Of a DNA stretch of 64,000 bases, positions 1 to 12,342 are shown piece by piece (position 1 is the first letter of the stretch; each line of letters starts with the position of its first letter). The notes below the pieces were generated by a model, which saw only the letters and a program-made list of their open reading frames with translations, did not search any database and was not told the origin of the DNA. Made by a program: the position numbers and the translations under genes. The stretch covers positions 576,417 to 640,416 of the forward strand of contig KZ627161.1 in NCBI GenBank assembly GCA_002917775.1, given 5' to 3'. Origin of the DNA: Glaciozyma antarctica PI12. Its lineage: Eukaryota > Basidiomycota > Microbotryomycetes > Kriegeriales > Camptobasidiaceae.

Positions 1-3000
1 GTCATCTCCCACGAAGCGCGATTCGAAACGCGACTCGCAGACCATCTTCTGCCAAGGCTTCCTCCAGCGGAAAGCGGACTACGCACCACCCTCCGCCCAC
101 CCGCATATCCACGCGCGTTCCAAATCTCACTCACACTCCCGCACCCACTCAAACGCTCTCTCCTCCTCCCCCGCCCTCCGCACCGCTAAATCCGACGTCG
201 ACCTCCAGCGCGGATGGAAACCTTATCGCGTCATTCTCAAAGGCTCGAAACTCTACCTCCACAAGCTCCCCGGCGACCTCTCAGCGACCGCAAAGCTTCT
301 GTTCCCCGTCACGCTCCTCGAGGAAGCGGACGGAGCGGCGAACTTGGAGATCGTGGGAGGGGAGGAGGGAGGGAAGAAGCGGCAGAGGGCGTTCTGGGGG
401 ACTGGAGGGACGAGTCATCCGGGGTTGCTAGTGGCGGAGAACGCAAAGGGGAAGGGGAAGGAACGCGTCTTAGGAGGGACGCTCGAGGCGCTCGTCCACG
501 AGCTTATCTTTGCGACTTCGTTCGTCGCCAAAGCCGGCGAGGAGGACGCGATCGACGAGGACGACCACGAACGACCCTACGACACCTTCCTCTCGACGCT
601 CCTTCTCACCTGGCCTTTCCTCCCCTTCCCTACCTCCCAATCCGCCTCCGAACTCGACCGCTGTTCCGGCCTAGCCGTCCGCACCGCGCTCGAGAACAGC
701 ACCAAGGACCCCGAAGGATCCAAGCCCGCGACATTGGCTCTCGCGGCTCGATTGGAGAAGATCGTACGGATGACCTGCGAGCGTCATCCGGAGGACTTGC
801 GGCGCGTCGAAAAGCGGTCAGATTGGATCGCAGCGCTGGAGGAGCTCGTCAAGCAGCTCGAGAGCTTGCCGGTCGAGCGAACGAGCGAGGAGGATTCGGC
901 GTCGGAGGTGCTCGAGAGGGCGTTTGGCGCCAAGAGCAGGAGCAAGCCGTTGCAGCTCACAGAATGGGCGTCCGCGCGACCGGCGTTCGTCAGAGCTGGA
1001 TCCTCCTCGTCTGTCTCTACCACGAGCTCGCCGACCAAATCGCGCAAGCGGACGTCGAACGATCCTGAGTTCGTCGCGGGCATGACGGCGGGAGCGTTCC
1101 TCGCGCTCGAGCCGACGCATTTCGCAGCGCAGGTCCACCTCTTTCACCTCGACCGTCTCGGCGCCATTACGCACCAGAGTTCGACAAGCCGGCACCTTCT
1201 CCGCACGGCGGCGATCGTCCTCGCTACCGACCCTGCGACGAAACATACGACTGTCACCTCCCTCTTCTCCTTCTCTCCCTCGAAACCCCCACTTCCTCAC
1301 CCGCATCGCCATCTCGANNNNNNNNNNNNNNNNNNNNNNNNNNNNNNNNNNNNNNNNNNNNNNNNNNNNNNNNNNNNNNNNNNNNNNNNNNNNNNNNNNN
1401 NNNNNNNNNNNNNNNNNNNNNNNNCTCCTCCCCTCCTCCCACTCCACCCCTCTCTTCACCCCTCCCAACGCACCCTCACCGATAGAGACCCGCGTCGCCG
1501 TCCTTAGCCAATGGATCGCCGTCGGCGAGGTTCTCCGGAGACGAGGCGACGCAGCGGGATGGACGGCGATCGCGATGGCGCTGTGCTCTCGCGCTATCGC
1601 ACGGCTCGACGAGACCTGGCGACTCCTCCCGCGCGACAGGATTGAACTCGTCCGACGCGAGTGGATCCCTTTCCTTGTCAAGATCGGGTTCGCGGATCTA
1701 GAGGAGACGAGCTTGGGACCGCTAGCGTTCGAGCCGAACGAGGAAGGGACGGTGGTGCCCTTCTTGGGCTCGATATTGGACGAAGCGGTTGCGGCGTTGA
1801 GGTTGGCGACGACGCCGATGGAGGAGCATCCGGGTGCGGTGAGCCTTGTGCCGCTGTACGCGGTTTGGGAGAAGCTGGTCGCGCTTCAAGGCGTTTGGGC
1901 GCAGGAGACGCCGGCGCAGCTTCAGGCGCGACCGGATCCGGAGATGCAGCTCTTGTTCCAGACGGTCTCGCGTGCTCCTTCGCCTTCGAAACCTCAGCTG
2001 AGCGCGTACCTCGTCCCGTCGCTCGAGGCGGAACCTCGACTCGCCGGAAGCCACCTCAACGTCCTTTTCAAGCCTCGTTCGACAACCGAGCCCAGCCCCC
2101 TCATCCCCCTCCTCATGGTCGAACCCCTCCCCCATATCACCCTCGTCGACCGCGTCAAGATCGTCTCCTCAGCCGCATACGGCGTCCCTCGCAAAGGCTC
2201 GATCACCAACCTCCCCAGCGTCCCAGTCCCCGACACAGCGTACGCGTCTCGAGGACCTCCAGGCCGACTCGCTCGACACAACTCGTACCCTCCCTCCGCG
2301 ACGCCCGCCACGGAGAAGATTGGCATCTTCGCGCGACTGCGAAAGGAGATCGCCAACCCCTCCGACACCCTCCTCCGCTTCGCCGCTGGCGATATCGTCT
2401 TCCGCATCCTGTCGTCCGCCCTTCCGACCATGCCTGCCGCACCGGTCTCGAATGAGCGGGGCGTGCTTTCGCGGACGTCGAGCTGGGTCGAGTCGAGATC
2501 CTCTCGGCAAGGACAAGGACCGAGGACGAGCACAGGCTCGACGGCCGGGGTTGGGCTCTCTCCGCTAAGTCGACCCTCATCAGGCCGGGAGAGCTCGCCA
2601 CGATCTTCGTCGTCTGGCTCCCACGTCAATGTGGGACTTCAGGTCGCAGGAGTAGAGGAGCCCGTCGAGGTCGTCGTCAAGGCTGGAACGATTGAGGCGC
2701 TCGTCGATCTCCTCGTTCTCGGAATCGACAACCTTCGTACGCCATCGACGGACGCAGATGGTGAATCCTCGCTCGCGGGACGACGACCCCTTCGCCTCGA
2801 CGCAGACGAGTACCGAGCGTCCTTCTTCGCCACCTTCCGCACATTCACCTCCCCTCTCGTCCTCCTCGACATGCTGCGAAAGCGGTACCTCGCTGCGCCG
2901 AACGCGTCGTGCGAGTACGTCAACCTCTCTTCCGCCAAGCCGTTCCCGACCTGGTCGATGGCGCCCACCGTCGAAGCGAGTGAGCTCGACTGGGAGGCGA

Positions 3001-6000
3001 TCGCGGGGATGCGGATGGCGGTGCTTGAGAACCTTCAGTATTGGATCACGCACCACGTCCAGGACTTTCTCGACGACGACGACCTCTTCGCTTCGACGGC
3101 GACGTTCCTTGGATTCGTCGTTACAACGGAGCAGGACTCGCTGCTCGAGCGACCGCACAGCGATGGTGTGCTCGAGTTTGCGCAGGCGCTCAAGGCGCGT
3201 TTCGTTCTCGACAGCCTTCGACCCGTCGTTCGCTCGCGGAGGTCGCCTGCCGAGGTCGGCAGCAACGGCGGTGCGCCTCTGTCGTTCGACAGGCTTTCGG
3301 CGGGAGAGCTCGTCGACAAGCTGGATCGAATCGCATGTGCAGTTACGCAGGACGTTACGGGTGAGTTGCTCTGAGTGATTGCGAGCGAGACACGGTTGCT
3401 GACCGAGTCTTTCGCAGAGAGCGACCTTCTCAAGTACCTCGAGGTCCTCGAAGGGAGCACGTTGGCCAACCCCGTCGCCTGGTACTCCTCTCGACTACTC
3501 ACCAAGATCGACGACGAGGAACTCGTAATCGCCGACCCCTACTCGCACCTTCAAGCCATCGGCGCCGACCCCACTTTCCTTCGACGAATGCCGCTTAGCC
3601 TCCAGCATAGCCTGCGAGTTCACTCCATCATCCGACGCTGGATTCTCTGCCACCTCGTCGACCCCGACCTTTCCCTCAAGCAGCGCCAACTCCGAATGAT
3701 GCGGGCACTCGAGATGATCGAAATCTGTCGGTCGAGGATGGCGAACGTCTTTTTCGGAGGGCACGCCGAGGCGCAGAGCAGTATCTTGGACCCGTCGCTG
3801 GCGAGTTTCGTCGAGCGCGCCGTCATGTCGGCCGTCGTTGCGCCAGAATCTCGCCTTTTCGCCTCCGCCTGGGCTGGCGTCGCCATTCGCCGCGGTACCA
3901 CCTTCCCCGACAACCTCGCCGTCCTCGTTCAGTCACAACTCGTCGTCACCGACGCGACTGCCACCCTCGATCTCGCCTGGCTCCAGGAGCGACTCGTCGA
4001 GATTGCCACGCAGGTCGACTCGCTGTCGGACGGCATCTCGATTAACTACAACAAGCGACGATGGATCTACAACTGTGTTCGAAACGCCCTCGCGATCAGG
4101 CCCTCGCAGGTCGCAGGTCGTGGCGACACGCTGGCGCAGATGGAGAAGCGTCTCGCCGGATGGGGTAACTGGGGGATTCGGATCCTTCGCGACGTCGCGT
4201 CGGGCGAAGGGACGAAGCTCACCAAGTCGGTCAAGCCCTTCAGCCGACTCGTCGCCCAGCACCAGGAGAAGATTCGTCGCGACAAGCTTACTCGGGACTA
4301 CGTCTCGAAGGGGATCAAGCTCGAGCAGCAAAGTCGACTGCAGCGCGAGAGGGAGGTCGCCAAGGCGTGAGTTCGCGTTCCTGTGTGGGTTCGTCGGTAC
4401 AGGCTGCTGACGCTGGAAATCTGCAGGATGGACAAGAGCGTCAGCGTTCGCACTCGTCGCATGACCTCCCTCTTTCGCGCCGTCCGCCCCGTCTCAGTCG
4501 CCACTTCCCAACCCTCTGCCGCCCACTCGCCCTCCCCCGGCGCCCTCCAAGCCCTCCAAGAGTGGATCCCCTCCTCAAAGCCCTATCTCGTCCTCGCCCT
4601 CTCCGGCGTCGAAGTCCATCCCTTCGACAACGCTCAGCGGTCCTTCGTCTTTGAGCTCGTCACGGAGGATGGTCAGCGCTCGCTCTTCCAGGCTAGTTCG
4701 CGCGACGAGATCCGGACCTGGATCGCCAACTTTCGAAGGAGCGGGACGCAGATTGCGTTCAGGCGCGCGACCTTCCTCGCGCAGACGGCGCTCGTCGAGG
4801 AGCCAGAGGAGCCGGTGCAGATGAGGTCGCCTTCCATTGTCGTCCAGCCTGCTTCGAAAGCTAGTGCGTCTATCCTCCCTTTCATCTTTTGAGCAGCACT
4901 GACGAGCTCGTCTTGCGCAGTCTTCGCCGTTCCTTTGAGGGATCTCCTACGGCGCGAAAGGTCTACGATCCCCAACTTTATCGAGAAGGCTTTCGAGGTC
5001 ATCGAGGAGCGAGGTGCGTTCTTCCGGCCTGCTTCTGTTCTGCTGCGAGCTAACGATTGTACGGCAGGCCTTCAAGAAATCGGAATCTACCGCATCTCGG
5101 GCGAGAACCGAGTCACGCATGAGCTCAAGGACGCCCTGGACCGAGGAGCGGATCCGTTGAGCATCGTACTCGACGCCGACATCCACAACGTCACTGGTCT
5201 GGTCAAGCTGTACCTTCGCGAGGTGCGTTACATGCTTTCTGGCTCGTGACCGTCGAGCTGACTCCCTGTTACGCTCGCAGATGCCTGAACCTCTGCTTCC
5301 CTTCAATCTCTACGACGCCTTCATGCTCGCCAACTCGCTCGCCGACTATGACGAGCGGCTGTTCGCCATTCGGGACTTGACGTGGAAGATGCCCGAGCCC
5401 AACTTTCATCTCCTCCGTCGCTTGATGGAGCACCTCGATAGGTAAGCTGCTTCCCCTCCTCGAGCTGCAACATAGCTAATTCGTTCTCTTCGCAGGATCA
5501 CCGAAGAGGAGGAGGTCAACGCGATGCACGCTGCGAACCTTTCCATCATCTTCGCTCCCACTCTCCTCCAACCTCCTCCCGGCCCTTCATCCTTTGCCCT
5601 CTCCATGACCAACCTCGGCAAGTCCGCCAACATTGTCAAGAGCCTCATCCTCCAGCAGAACTGGATCTTTGGCGAGGAGGTCGCAGAGGAGGAAGCGGTC
5701 GTCGAGGCGGCCGAAGCTGAGGACGCGGCGATCGAGCTCGAGATCCTCGACGATGCGATGGGGATCTCAAACGAAGAAGCGTTCGAGGACGCAGTTGAGG
5801 ACGACGCAGGTTCCGAAGCGTCTTCGTCGAGCGATCGCGTCGTCGTCGGGCTTCAACCCTTGGTCGACTCCCTCTTCCCCGTCGACATCCCCGGCGCTTC
5901 CTATTCCGCCCCCGACGCGTCCTCGCTCGCAGCGATGGGCCTCCCCACCCTACCACCACTCTCTCCTATTCGAATCGGCTTCTCCAGCCCGCAGCCCTCA

Positions 6001-6009
6001 CCACTCTAG
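1..6009 (+). CDS. BEM2: Bem2-like RasGEF/PH/RhoGAP regulator (5' partial)
   Basis: The gene enters the window already open, so the N-terminus is missing. The first readable residues form a PH-like strand pattern (FCQGFLQRK, then RGWKPYRVILKG). RasGEF-like helices follow (FAAQVHLFHLD before the N gap; WTAIAMALCSRAIARLDETW after it), then a RasGEF N-motif (ASFFATFRTFTSPLVLLDML), a second RasGEF-like block near 3420-4360, a PH domain near 4590-4740, and a RhoGAP domain at about 4920-5660 with the arginine-finger motif GIYRISG. Introns seen: 3361-3417, 4367-4426, 4864-4920, 5014-5067, 5223-5280, 5442-5495. In budding yeast Bem2 acts as a GAP for Rho1/Cdc42 in polarity and bud emergence; that role is inferred here. 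The frame changes once just before the gap (1283-1290), probably a base-call error. The acidic tail is poorly conserved. Confidence 0.85.
1318..1424. other. Assembly gap (107 N)
   Basis: A run of 107 undetermined bases lies inside the RasGEF-like part of the Bem2-like gene. The reading frame immediately left of the gap (NPHFLTRIAIS) and the frame right of it (TRVAVLSQWI) agree modulo 3 with the stated gap length, so the N count is either a true size or fortunate. Confidence 0.99.
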
Positions 6010-6138
6010 TCTAATCGCATACCCCCCACCCTCTCATACCTCACCAAAGTGCATAGTACCCCTCCCCTGTTACGATATCCATAGCAAACTGTGCAATTAC
6101 GGGTTCCCCCTCAGCCCTCGCTTCTACTGCTCCCTCGC

Positions 6139-7181
6139 TCAATCCCTCACATCATACACCTCCTTGGCGACCTTGTTCCAAACCCCCTGATCCACCGCCC
6201 ACCGCACCGCGAAATCCCGCTCGAGAGCATGGAACCGCTTGCCCACAATGACGAACGAATGCAGAGGACCGCCGAACGCTTCTTCGCCGAGGTGAGAGAG
6301 CTCGTCGAGCGTGCCTGAGACGAAGGTTTGGGAGGGGTCGCCGACGCGGGAGAGGGAGATGGCGAGGGTTGTCGAGGGGTTTAGCCAGTGAGGCGAGGAG
6401 TCGGTAGGGGGAGGGAGGAGGGAGAGGAGCTGGGAGATGGCGGTGGGGACGGACATGAAGCGCGGTGGCTCGAAGATCTTGCGTCCTCTGCGTCGGTACC
6501 CAGCATCAGCTCTATCCCAGCTCTGGCCCACCTGCAACCGGACTCACCGTGCCAAGTTCTCCTCGCTTTGCTCCTTGACCTTGATGTCAAGCAAGCAAAG
6601 CGTATGCAGTCCTAATTCCATGTTCTCCCGGATCCGCTCCAGCCACGAATCGGGTCTCCAGCTGTCGGTGAAGAAGGGGATCGAAACGGTCTGCCCGTAG
6701 TTATACAGCGCCAGTCCAACGGCTCCGACGGCGTTCATGACGGACGCGTTGTGGATCACGGTCGAGGGGATGTTGAGAGCTTCGGCGCGGAGGAGGAGGT
6801 CGGCGTGCGTGGTCGCTCTGCGTAGCTTACGTTAGCTCGAGTGGAGGGGCCTGGAGGAGGGACGTACCCAAAGGGATCTCCTACGACGAGGAAGGAGATA
6901 TCTTCGGTTGCAGCGTTGTGGAGGATGTCGTCCGACTCGGTTTCCACCATGTCGCGGTCTGCCACGATGATCTCCTTGCCATAGAAGGCTTCCTGCAGAG
7001 TTCATGCGTCAGCTCAGAGCTGTGGAAGAGGAGGGAGGGAACGTACCAAACGCTCCTTGCCGACGCCCAAGATGCTCGTATAGGCCTCGAGGTAGACGCG
7101 AGTGCTTCCCCGGACCGCCTCGAGTCCACGTACGGTGATATCCTTCTCGTCCGAGAGTCCTAGTCCGATCAAGTAGAGCAT
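6139..7181 (-). CDS. DPH5: Diphthine methyl ester synthase
   Basis: Four exons (7047-7181, 6868-6992, 6548-6817, 6139-6487) join to a protein of 292 residues, close to the usual ~285-300 of the family. It starts [20 protein letters not shown], the classic Dph5 N-terminus, and carries GDPFGATTHADL (SAM-binding loop), [20 protein letters not shown] and a C-terminal [15 protein letters not shown]. Dph5 is the SAM-dependent methyltransferase of diphthamide synthesis on eEF2, in the cytosol. The start is fixed by the conserved first residues. Its 3' end faces the Bem2-like gene with 129 bp between stops. Introns are 50-60 nt with standard sites. Nothing looks broken. Confidence 0.95.
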
Positions 7182-7573
7182 GTCGAGGGAGAGGGAGAGG
7201 AAGGAAAGCTGAGGTGTTTTTCGTTTGGTCGCTGCGAGGAGAGGGAGTAACGCGACGACGACTCGCGCTTCCAAGGCGTAGGAGCAGCTGTAGGATATGA
7301 TTATCTTGCAGCCCTGTACCACTTATTCTTGGTGGAAAGCTGAGCGGAGAAGTAAAAAATGTCGTGCGTCCAAACAACAAGACGAGTCCGGCCTCCGCTC
7401 TTGATCTTCCACCACGTCCTTCAGTCGCAGGGCTGTCCTTGGTGTCACTCGATCCGCGTATCAAAGTCTGGAGCTGCGTCGGAGGGTGCGTTCGAGGTCA
7501 GGAACGAACGAACGGGGAGCTGACCCCTCTTGCAGATCCCGACTCTCGCCCTTCGACCTCACGCACCAGCACC
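7182..7573. other. Intergenic: divergent DPH5 / F-box promoter region
   Basis: This 392-bp stretch separates two divergent starts. It contains an upstream ATG at 7359 in frame with the F-box gene through a plausible intron (GTGCGT donor near 7487, acceptor near 7536). So its right half may be 5' UTR or an N-terminal extension of that gene. No other feature is visible. Confidence 0.5.
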
Positions 7574-8813
7574 ATGGAGGGTGAGCTCTCAGTCAACTGC
7601 AGGTGAAGCAAACGCTAACCCTCTTTCCCTGCCCGTTCAGATCCTTTCGCCGAATCCGTCGCTACGTGTCCTCCCAATCTCGCCAGTCCGATCAAGTCCC
7701 TCCCACTCGAGCTCCTCGAACAGATCTTCAGCCTATGCGCAGAGCACGAGACTGAACCGTCCGTGTTGAGCTTTGTTACCAAAGTGAGCTCGTCAACGCC
7801 TCGCTTCAGAGCTGAAGCCAGCTGATCTCCCTTGATCAAGACTCTCCCTGCAGCTTCCCTCGTCAGCAAGGGATGGAGATACGCTGCGCAGCGTGTACTT
7901 TGGAAGAACGTAATTCTGGGAAGCGAGCGACAAGCGAAGAGGTTCGTCGAAAGCGCTGGGACGAAGCGTTTCCGCGTCGAGTCGCTTGCCGTTCGCTCGT
8001 CGGGCGGGACGCTGGTCAGGAACGAAACGGCCAAGGCTGCTGTTGCGGCTCTGGGGGAGGGGCTGACGGACCTCAAGCTGGGATCGTTTAAGAACCTCGA
8101 TCTCGCGGTTCTCGAGACGCCAAACCTCCGAGGTGTGTTCGCTCGGGGTCCGGAGGTCACTGGGAGCTGACCTCTTTATCACGGCCACAGGGCTCAAGAA
8201 TCTCACTCTACACGCTTCCTTCGCTAATCGATACGATCCCGCAACACTTCCCTTCACTCTCACTCACCTCAGCCTCCACCAGCCCAGGCAGCGTTCGTCC
8301 CTCCTCGCCACCCTCTTCTCCTCCGCAACCCCTCTCCCCTCCCTTCTCCTCCGACTCGAATCCGACCCTCTCAACAACAAGCAGATTATCTCCCATTTTC
8401 CCCTCTTATCTCGGCACCTCCTTCACCTCACCTTTGCCCAAACGCTCGACACGTGCTTCCCGACCAAATTCATCCCACTCTTCGCAACCTGCCACGCCCT
8501 CTCCCACCTCTCCTTCACCGAAGGCCCAACCGACTTTTCCACCCTCTTCAACATCCTAGAATTCCTCCCATCTCCTCTCACCTCCCTCGGCGTCATCCTC
8601 CCAGACGAGGACAAGGAGAAACCTCGCGTTCTCGCAAGCTTGGTGGAGATGCTGGAGTTTGACTCGATGAGCGAGCTCAAGGAGTGGAGGCTGGGGACGC
8701 CGAGGTGGCATAGGAAGACGCTCGATTATGTCAAAGTCGAGGGCATGGCGACGCTCCTCTCTCGTTGCGAAGCGAGGGGGATCAAAGTGATCGTTGGCAC
8801 GGTCACCGACTGA
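7574..8813 (+). CDS. F-box-like protein
   Basis: The chosen start at 7574 gives a first exon of only seven bases (ATGGAGG), spliced over 7581-7640 to DPFAESVATCPPN. An F-box-type segment follows: IKSLPLELLEQIFSLCAEHE, then (after an intron at 7784-7840) TLPAASLVSKGWRYAAQRVLW. The rest is leucine-rich and LRR-like (LKNLTLHASF, LTHLSLHQ, LSHLSFTEG). Such proteins usually act as substrate adaptors in SCF ubiquitin ligases; the target cannot be told from sequence. A third intron lies near 8132-8190. An upstream in-frame ATG at 7359 could extend the protein by about 60 residues. Stop at 8813. Confidence 0.7.
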
Positions 8814-9052
8814 GGTGCGGCCGTTCTCCCTCTACTACCTCCTCGAAGCTGACTTCCTCTGCAGGCAGGCTCCTCATCACCCTCGGATTTCAGCAGTGTC
8901 CTCTCGTACCCCTTCTTCCTCGCACCCTCCTCCTCGCATCCCTCCTCCCTACCCCTCGTACAGTATCCCCCGCAATATCGCACACTCTAGCTTTTATCTC
9001 TCTCAACATCTCGCAATGCACTCTCATCCACAAACAATTTCGTCATCTCACC

Positions 9053-12000
9053 CTACCTCCCTTGCTCCCCCCTCCTCCCCCACTGCGCTTTCCCCTGCTC
9101 CGGCGCCTGAACCTGCGGCACATAACTCCTCCTCCCCTCCCTCCTCGGCTCATCAAACCTCCTGTCCGGGTGTCGCGTATCCACTTTCGCAGCAGGCGGG
9201 GCGTCGAACCTCCTATCGGGGTGTCGGGTGTCGCGCACCGGTGCGGGGGAGGGAGAACGGCGGCGGGGGGAGGGGGAACGACGACGGGGGGAGGGTGAAC
9301 GATGACGGGGGGAGGGGGAGCGACGTCGGCGGACTGGGGAGGGAGAGCGGCGTCGGCGGGCAGGAGAGGGGGCACGGGAGAGGGAGCGACGACGGGGGGA
9401 GGGGGAACGACGCCGGGGTGGGCTGCGGGAGCGGGAACGGGTGGAGGCGCGGCGGCGGCGGGGGGAGCGGGAGCGGGAGCGGGAGGAGCCGGAAGAGGAG
9501 GAGGAGGAGTAAGAGGAGGAGGAGAGGGAGGATTCCGAGGAGGAGGAATCCGAGTCGGACGAGACGTTCTCGAGTTGGCGACGTTGCTCCATCTGCGCGA
9601 AAGGGTAAGAACGCGCTGAGCGAGGGTGGGGAAGTGAGCGCACGATGATGGCCGGAGCCCTCTTGAGGTGCTCCCTCATCTCCTCAGTGACGGCACCGAG
9701 TCCGATACTGGTGAAGAAGTTGATCGAGAAGCGCGTGTTCTTGGGGTTGTCCATCGGGAAGATGTTGCCGAGGTAGTTGCGCAGACTGGGGTCGGCGAAC
9801 CGCTCGGCGAGCTTCTTGAGACCCATTCCCTCCGTCACCTCTTGGAAGAGGATCTTGATGAAGATACGCGAGGACGACGTCGTGTCGTCTTCGTTCATCT
9901 TGACCGTGTCGAGAACGATCCAGGGAATCGCGTCCGTCGCGAGGACTGCGAACGACGAGTCAGCACGCATTCAGCAGGGGAAGGAGAGGACGCACGATGA
10001 CCAAAGAACCGCGCAATGTTGCGAAGCCTGTTCGTCTCGTACCGATGGATCGTGTTGTAGTACGTCTGGAAGCACTCCTCGTACGCGTTCGCCCAGACCA
10101 TGTTGAGCTTGCAGAACCGCTCGCCCATCTGTTCCCTTTCATCAGCCGTCGCTCGGATGGGGGAGGAGAGAGTGAACGCACGAGTCCGTAAAACTTGGAG
10201 TAGGAACGCTCTTGCGAGCAACACTCGATGATCATGTTGCACATCTCGATCTGCGAGCGAGAGTTCAGTTCGTGCGGCAACGAGGGAAGGAAGGAAAGAA
10301 CGCACCTCCTGTCCTCCGCCGAGCTCAATCTTCATGAGCTTGTGAACCGCTTCCTCAAAGTCGAGTGCCGACATCTGCGAGACGAGGCGTCAGTACGCGC
10401 CTTCCCGTATGAGCGAGCACGACGACGCACGATGGTGAGGTAGATCGTCCTCCTCAAGTTGACGACGTTCGTCGCCGTGTGATCATGCACATCGACCGTT
10501 CCATCCGCCTCTGCGCGCAAGGATTCCGCATCAGCTCCCATCTCCTCGTCACCGCCGAACGAGCGACTCACTGATCCCATCGTCCTGATCCTCATCGCCC
10601 TGATCGCTCTCATCATCCCCACTCGTCGCCCGACTCGTCCTCGTCCGATTCCTCGCCCAGGATCTCCGTCTTGATCTCCTGGTACTTGTCCTCGTTCTCA
10701 GCGTACTCGGGATCAAACTTGAACACATCTGCAAGTCGTTCGTGAGTTCCCGCCCACCGAACCAGGAGAGAGAAGAACGCACTGAGCATCTCCTGCACCT
10801 GCAGCTCGTCGTCTAACGAGATCTTGTGCGTAATCGCATCCTCCTCCTCCACCAAGTCCAATCCCTCGGGAATGACAGGGTTATCCTTGTACTTGTCCTT
10901 CCTAACCTGGAACAAGACTTCGACCATGTACTGCACGCGCTTGTCGATCCCGCTCTCGTGGAGGATCGCACGGAACCGCTCGTACACGCCGTTGTTCGCT
11001 TTCGGAGACGTTTCGGCGAGGAACGCGCCGACTTCGCGCATGAAGGAAACGGCGATCTCGACGCTGTCGTCTGTCGGCCGCTCGAGGAGGAGGACGAGGA
11101 CTTGGAGAGCGAGGATCTCGTGCGCGACTTGCTGGTTGACGAGGTGCGCGATAAAAGTCGTGGTGGCGGTCATGGTGGGCTGCGTGCACGAGTTAGGAGG
11201 GCGCTGAGAGGGGCGGAGGGGGACGAACGGACCTTGTCGTTGCGCTTGTAGGAACGGCGGAATTGGGAAATGAGACGGTTGAGGAGGAGTTCGCCGACTT
11301 GAGGAAGCTTCGTGTTGACGATCGCGACGAGGGAGGCGAAGATGGGAGTGAAGGGGAGGGAGGAAGCCTGCGCGCGCATGACGGAGCGAACAAAGAGCCC
11401 ACGACCGCGGATCAGGTTCTCGCCGAAAAGCTGCGCGTACAGGTCAGTACCTGCTTGGCGGGAAGGCAGGCAGGAGCAGGGACGTACCTCGGGCACGAGC
11501 ATCTTGATGTTCGACACGTTGACCTTGTTGATCAGACCGTTGATGCTCTTCCTCAGCGCTTCCCAGCTCATCCTCTGCGCGTGCGGATGGCAAGTCAGCT
11601 ATCACTCTTCCTAGACCGACGCATGAGCACGCACCTGGAACTCTGCTCCCTCCTTGTCCGCCTCTTCCGCATCCGCCATCATCGCCCTCAGCCTATGCGG
11701 AGGGATGTACGCTCCTCCACCCTTCAAGTTGGCATTATTCTTCATCACCTCCTTAAAGTCAATCTTGGGCTTGATCACTGATCACTCGAGCGAGCTCTGC
11801 GTTCGCCAACTCGAGAGCCATCTGGCGCTCGCGCTCGCGGCGGCGAGTGGGGTCGGCGTCGGGGAGACGGGGGACCGAGATGGGTTCATGAGGGGAAGTG
11901 GCGCGAGGTCGGCGGGCGGGAGGGGAAGGGCTGCGCGAGGCGGGTGACCTGTAGGTGTTGCGGTGTGAGCAGGCGTAGGAGGAGACTGGGGGGAGTTGTT

Positions 12001-12081
12001 GAAGAAGGCTTACCTCTTCCGCTTTTGACCTGCGTCTGCTGTTTGCTGAGGAGAAGCTGATCTTGGTGGTGAGGCTGACAT
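9053..12081 (-). CDS. CWC22: Pre-mRNA splicing factor Cwc22
   Basis: The N-terminus is SR/P-rich ([13 protein letters not shown]), followed by [15 protein letters not shown] and a MIF4G domain ([36 protein letters not shown]). Next come an acidic linker and an MA3 domain ([50 protein letters not shown]). The C-terminus is an SR-rich tail coded at about 9260-9560. Cwc22 belongs to the spliceosome and delivers eIF4A3 for exon-junction complexes in species that have them. At least eight short introns are present. Two breaks interrupt the frame: a 7-bp tandem duplication at 11772-11785 and a C4 run at 10617-10620, one base too long. Both are likely sequence errors in an essential gene. The ATG at 12081 is chosen because an intron follows at KRKR/SPAS. 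Confidence 0.88.
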
Positions 12082-12342
12082 GCTCTCTTCTGAGCCTGAA
12101 CGAGTTCGCTGAAGGAGTACGGAGCAAGGAGTGAGACTCAGCCCAGGGCGAGTGTGACTTGGGCTCAGTGAGGCGAGAGGGCTGCTACCGAAATTGTAGT
12201 ACATCTCGCTCACCGAGTTCTTCTCCTAGCGAAAGCGATGAGAACTCTGCCTGGACCGGGAATCAAACGGGAAAGTACTGCCTTTCCATCTCCTTGATAC
12301 AAACACGAAAGCGCAGCGCGTCCCAGCGAGCCTCGGGCCACA

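Noticed and set aside
8830-9650. Long plus-strand ORFs rich in glycine and arginine
   Set aside because: They are the mirror of the SR-coding tail of CWC22 on the minus strand.
12245-12300. tRNA-like T-loop (minus strand GTTTGATTCCCGG) with an acceptor-like end
   Set aside because: No matching 5' acceptor strand within 100 bp and the T stem does not pair, so no cloverleaf can be drawn.
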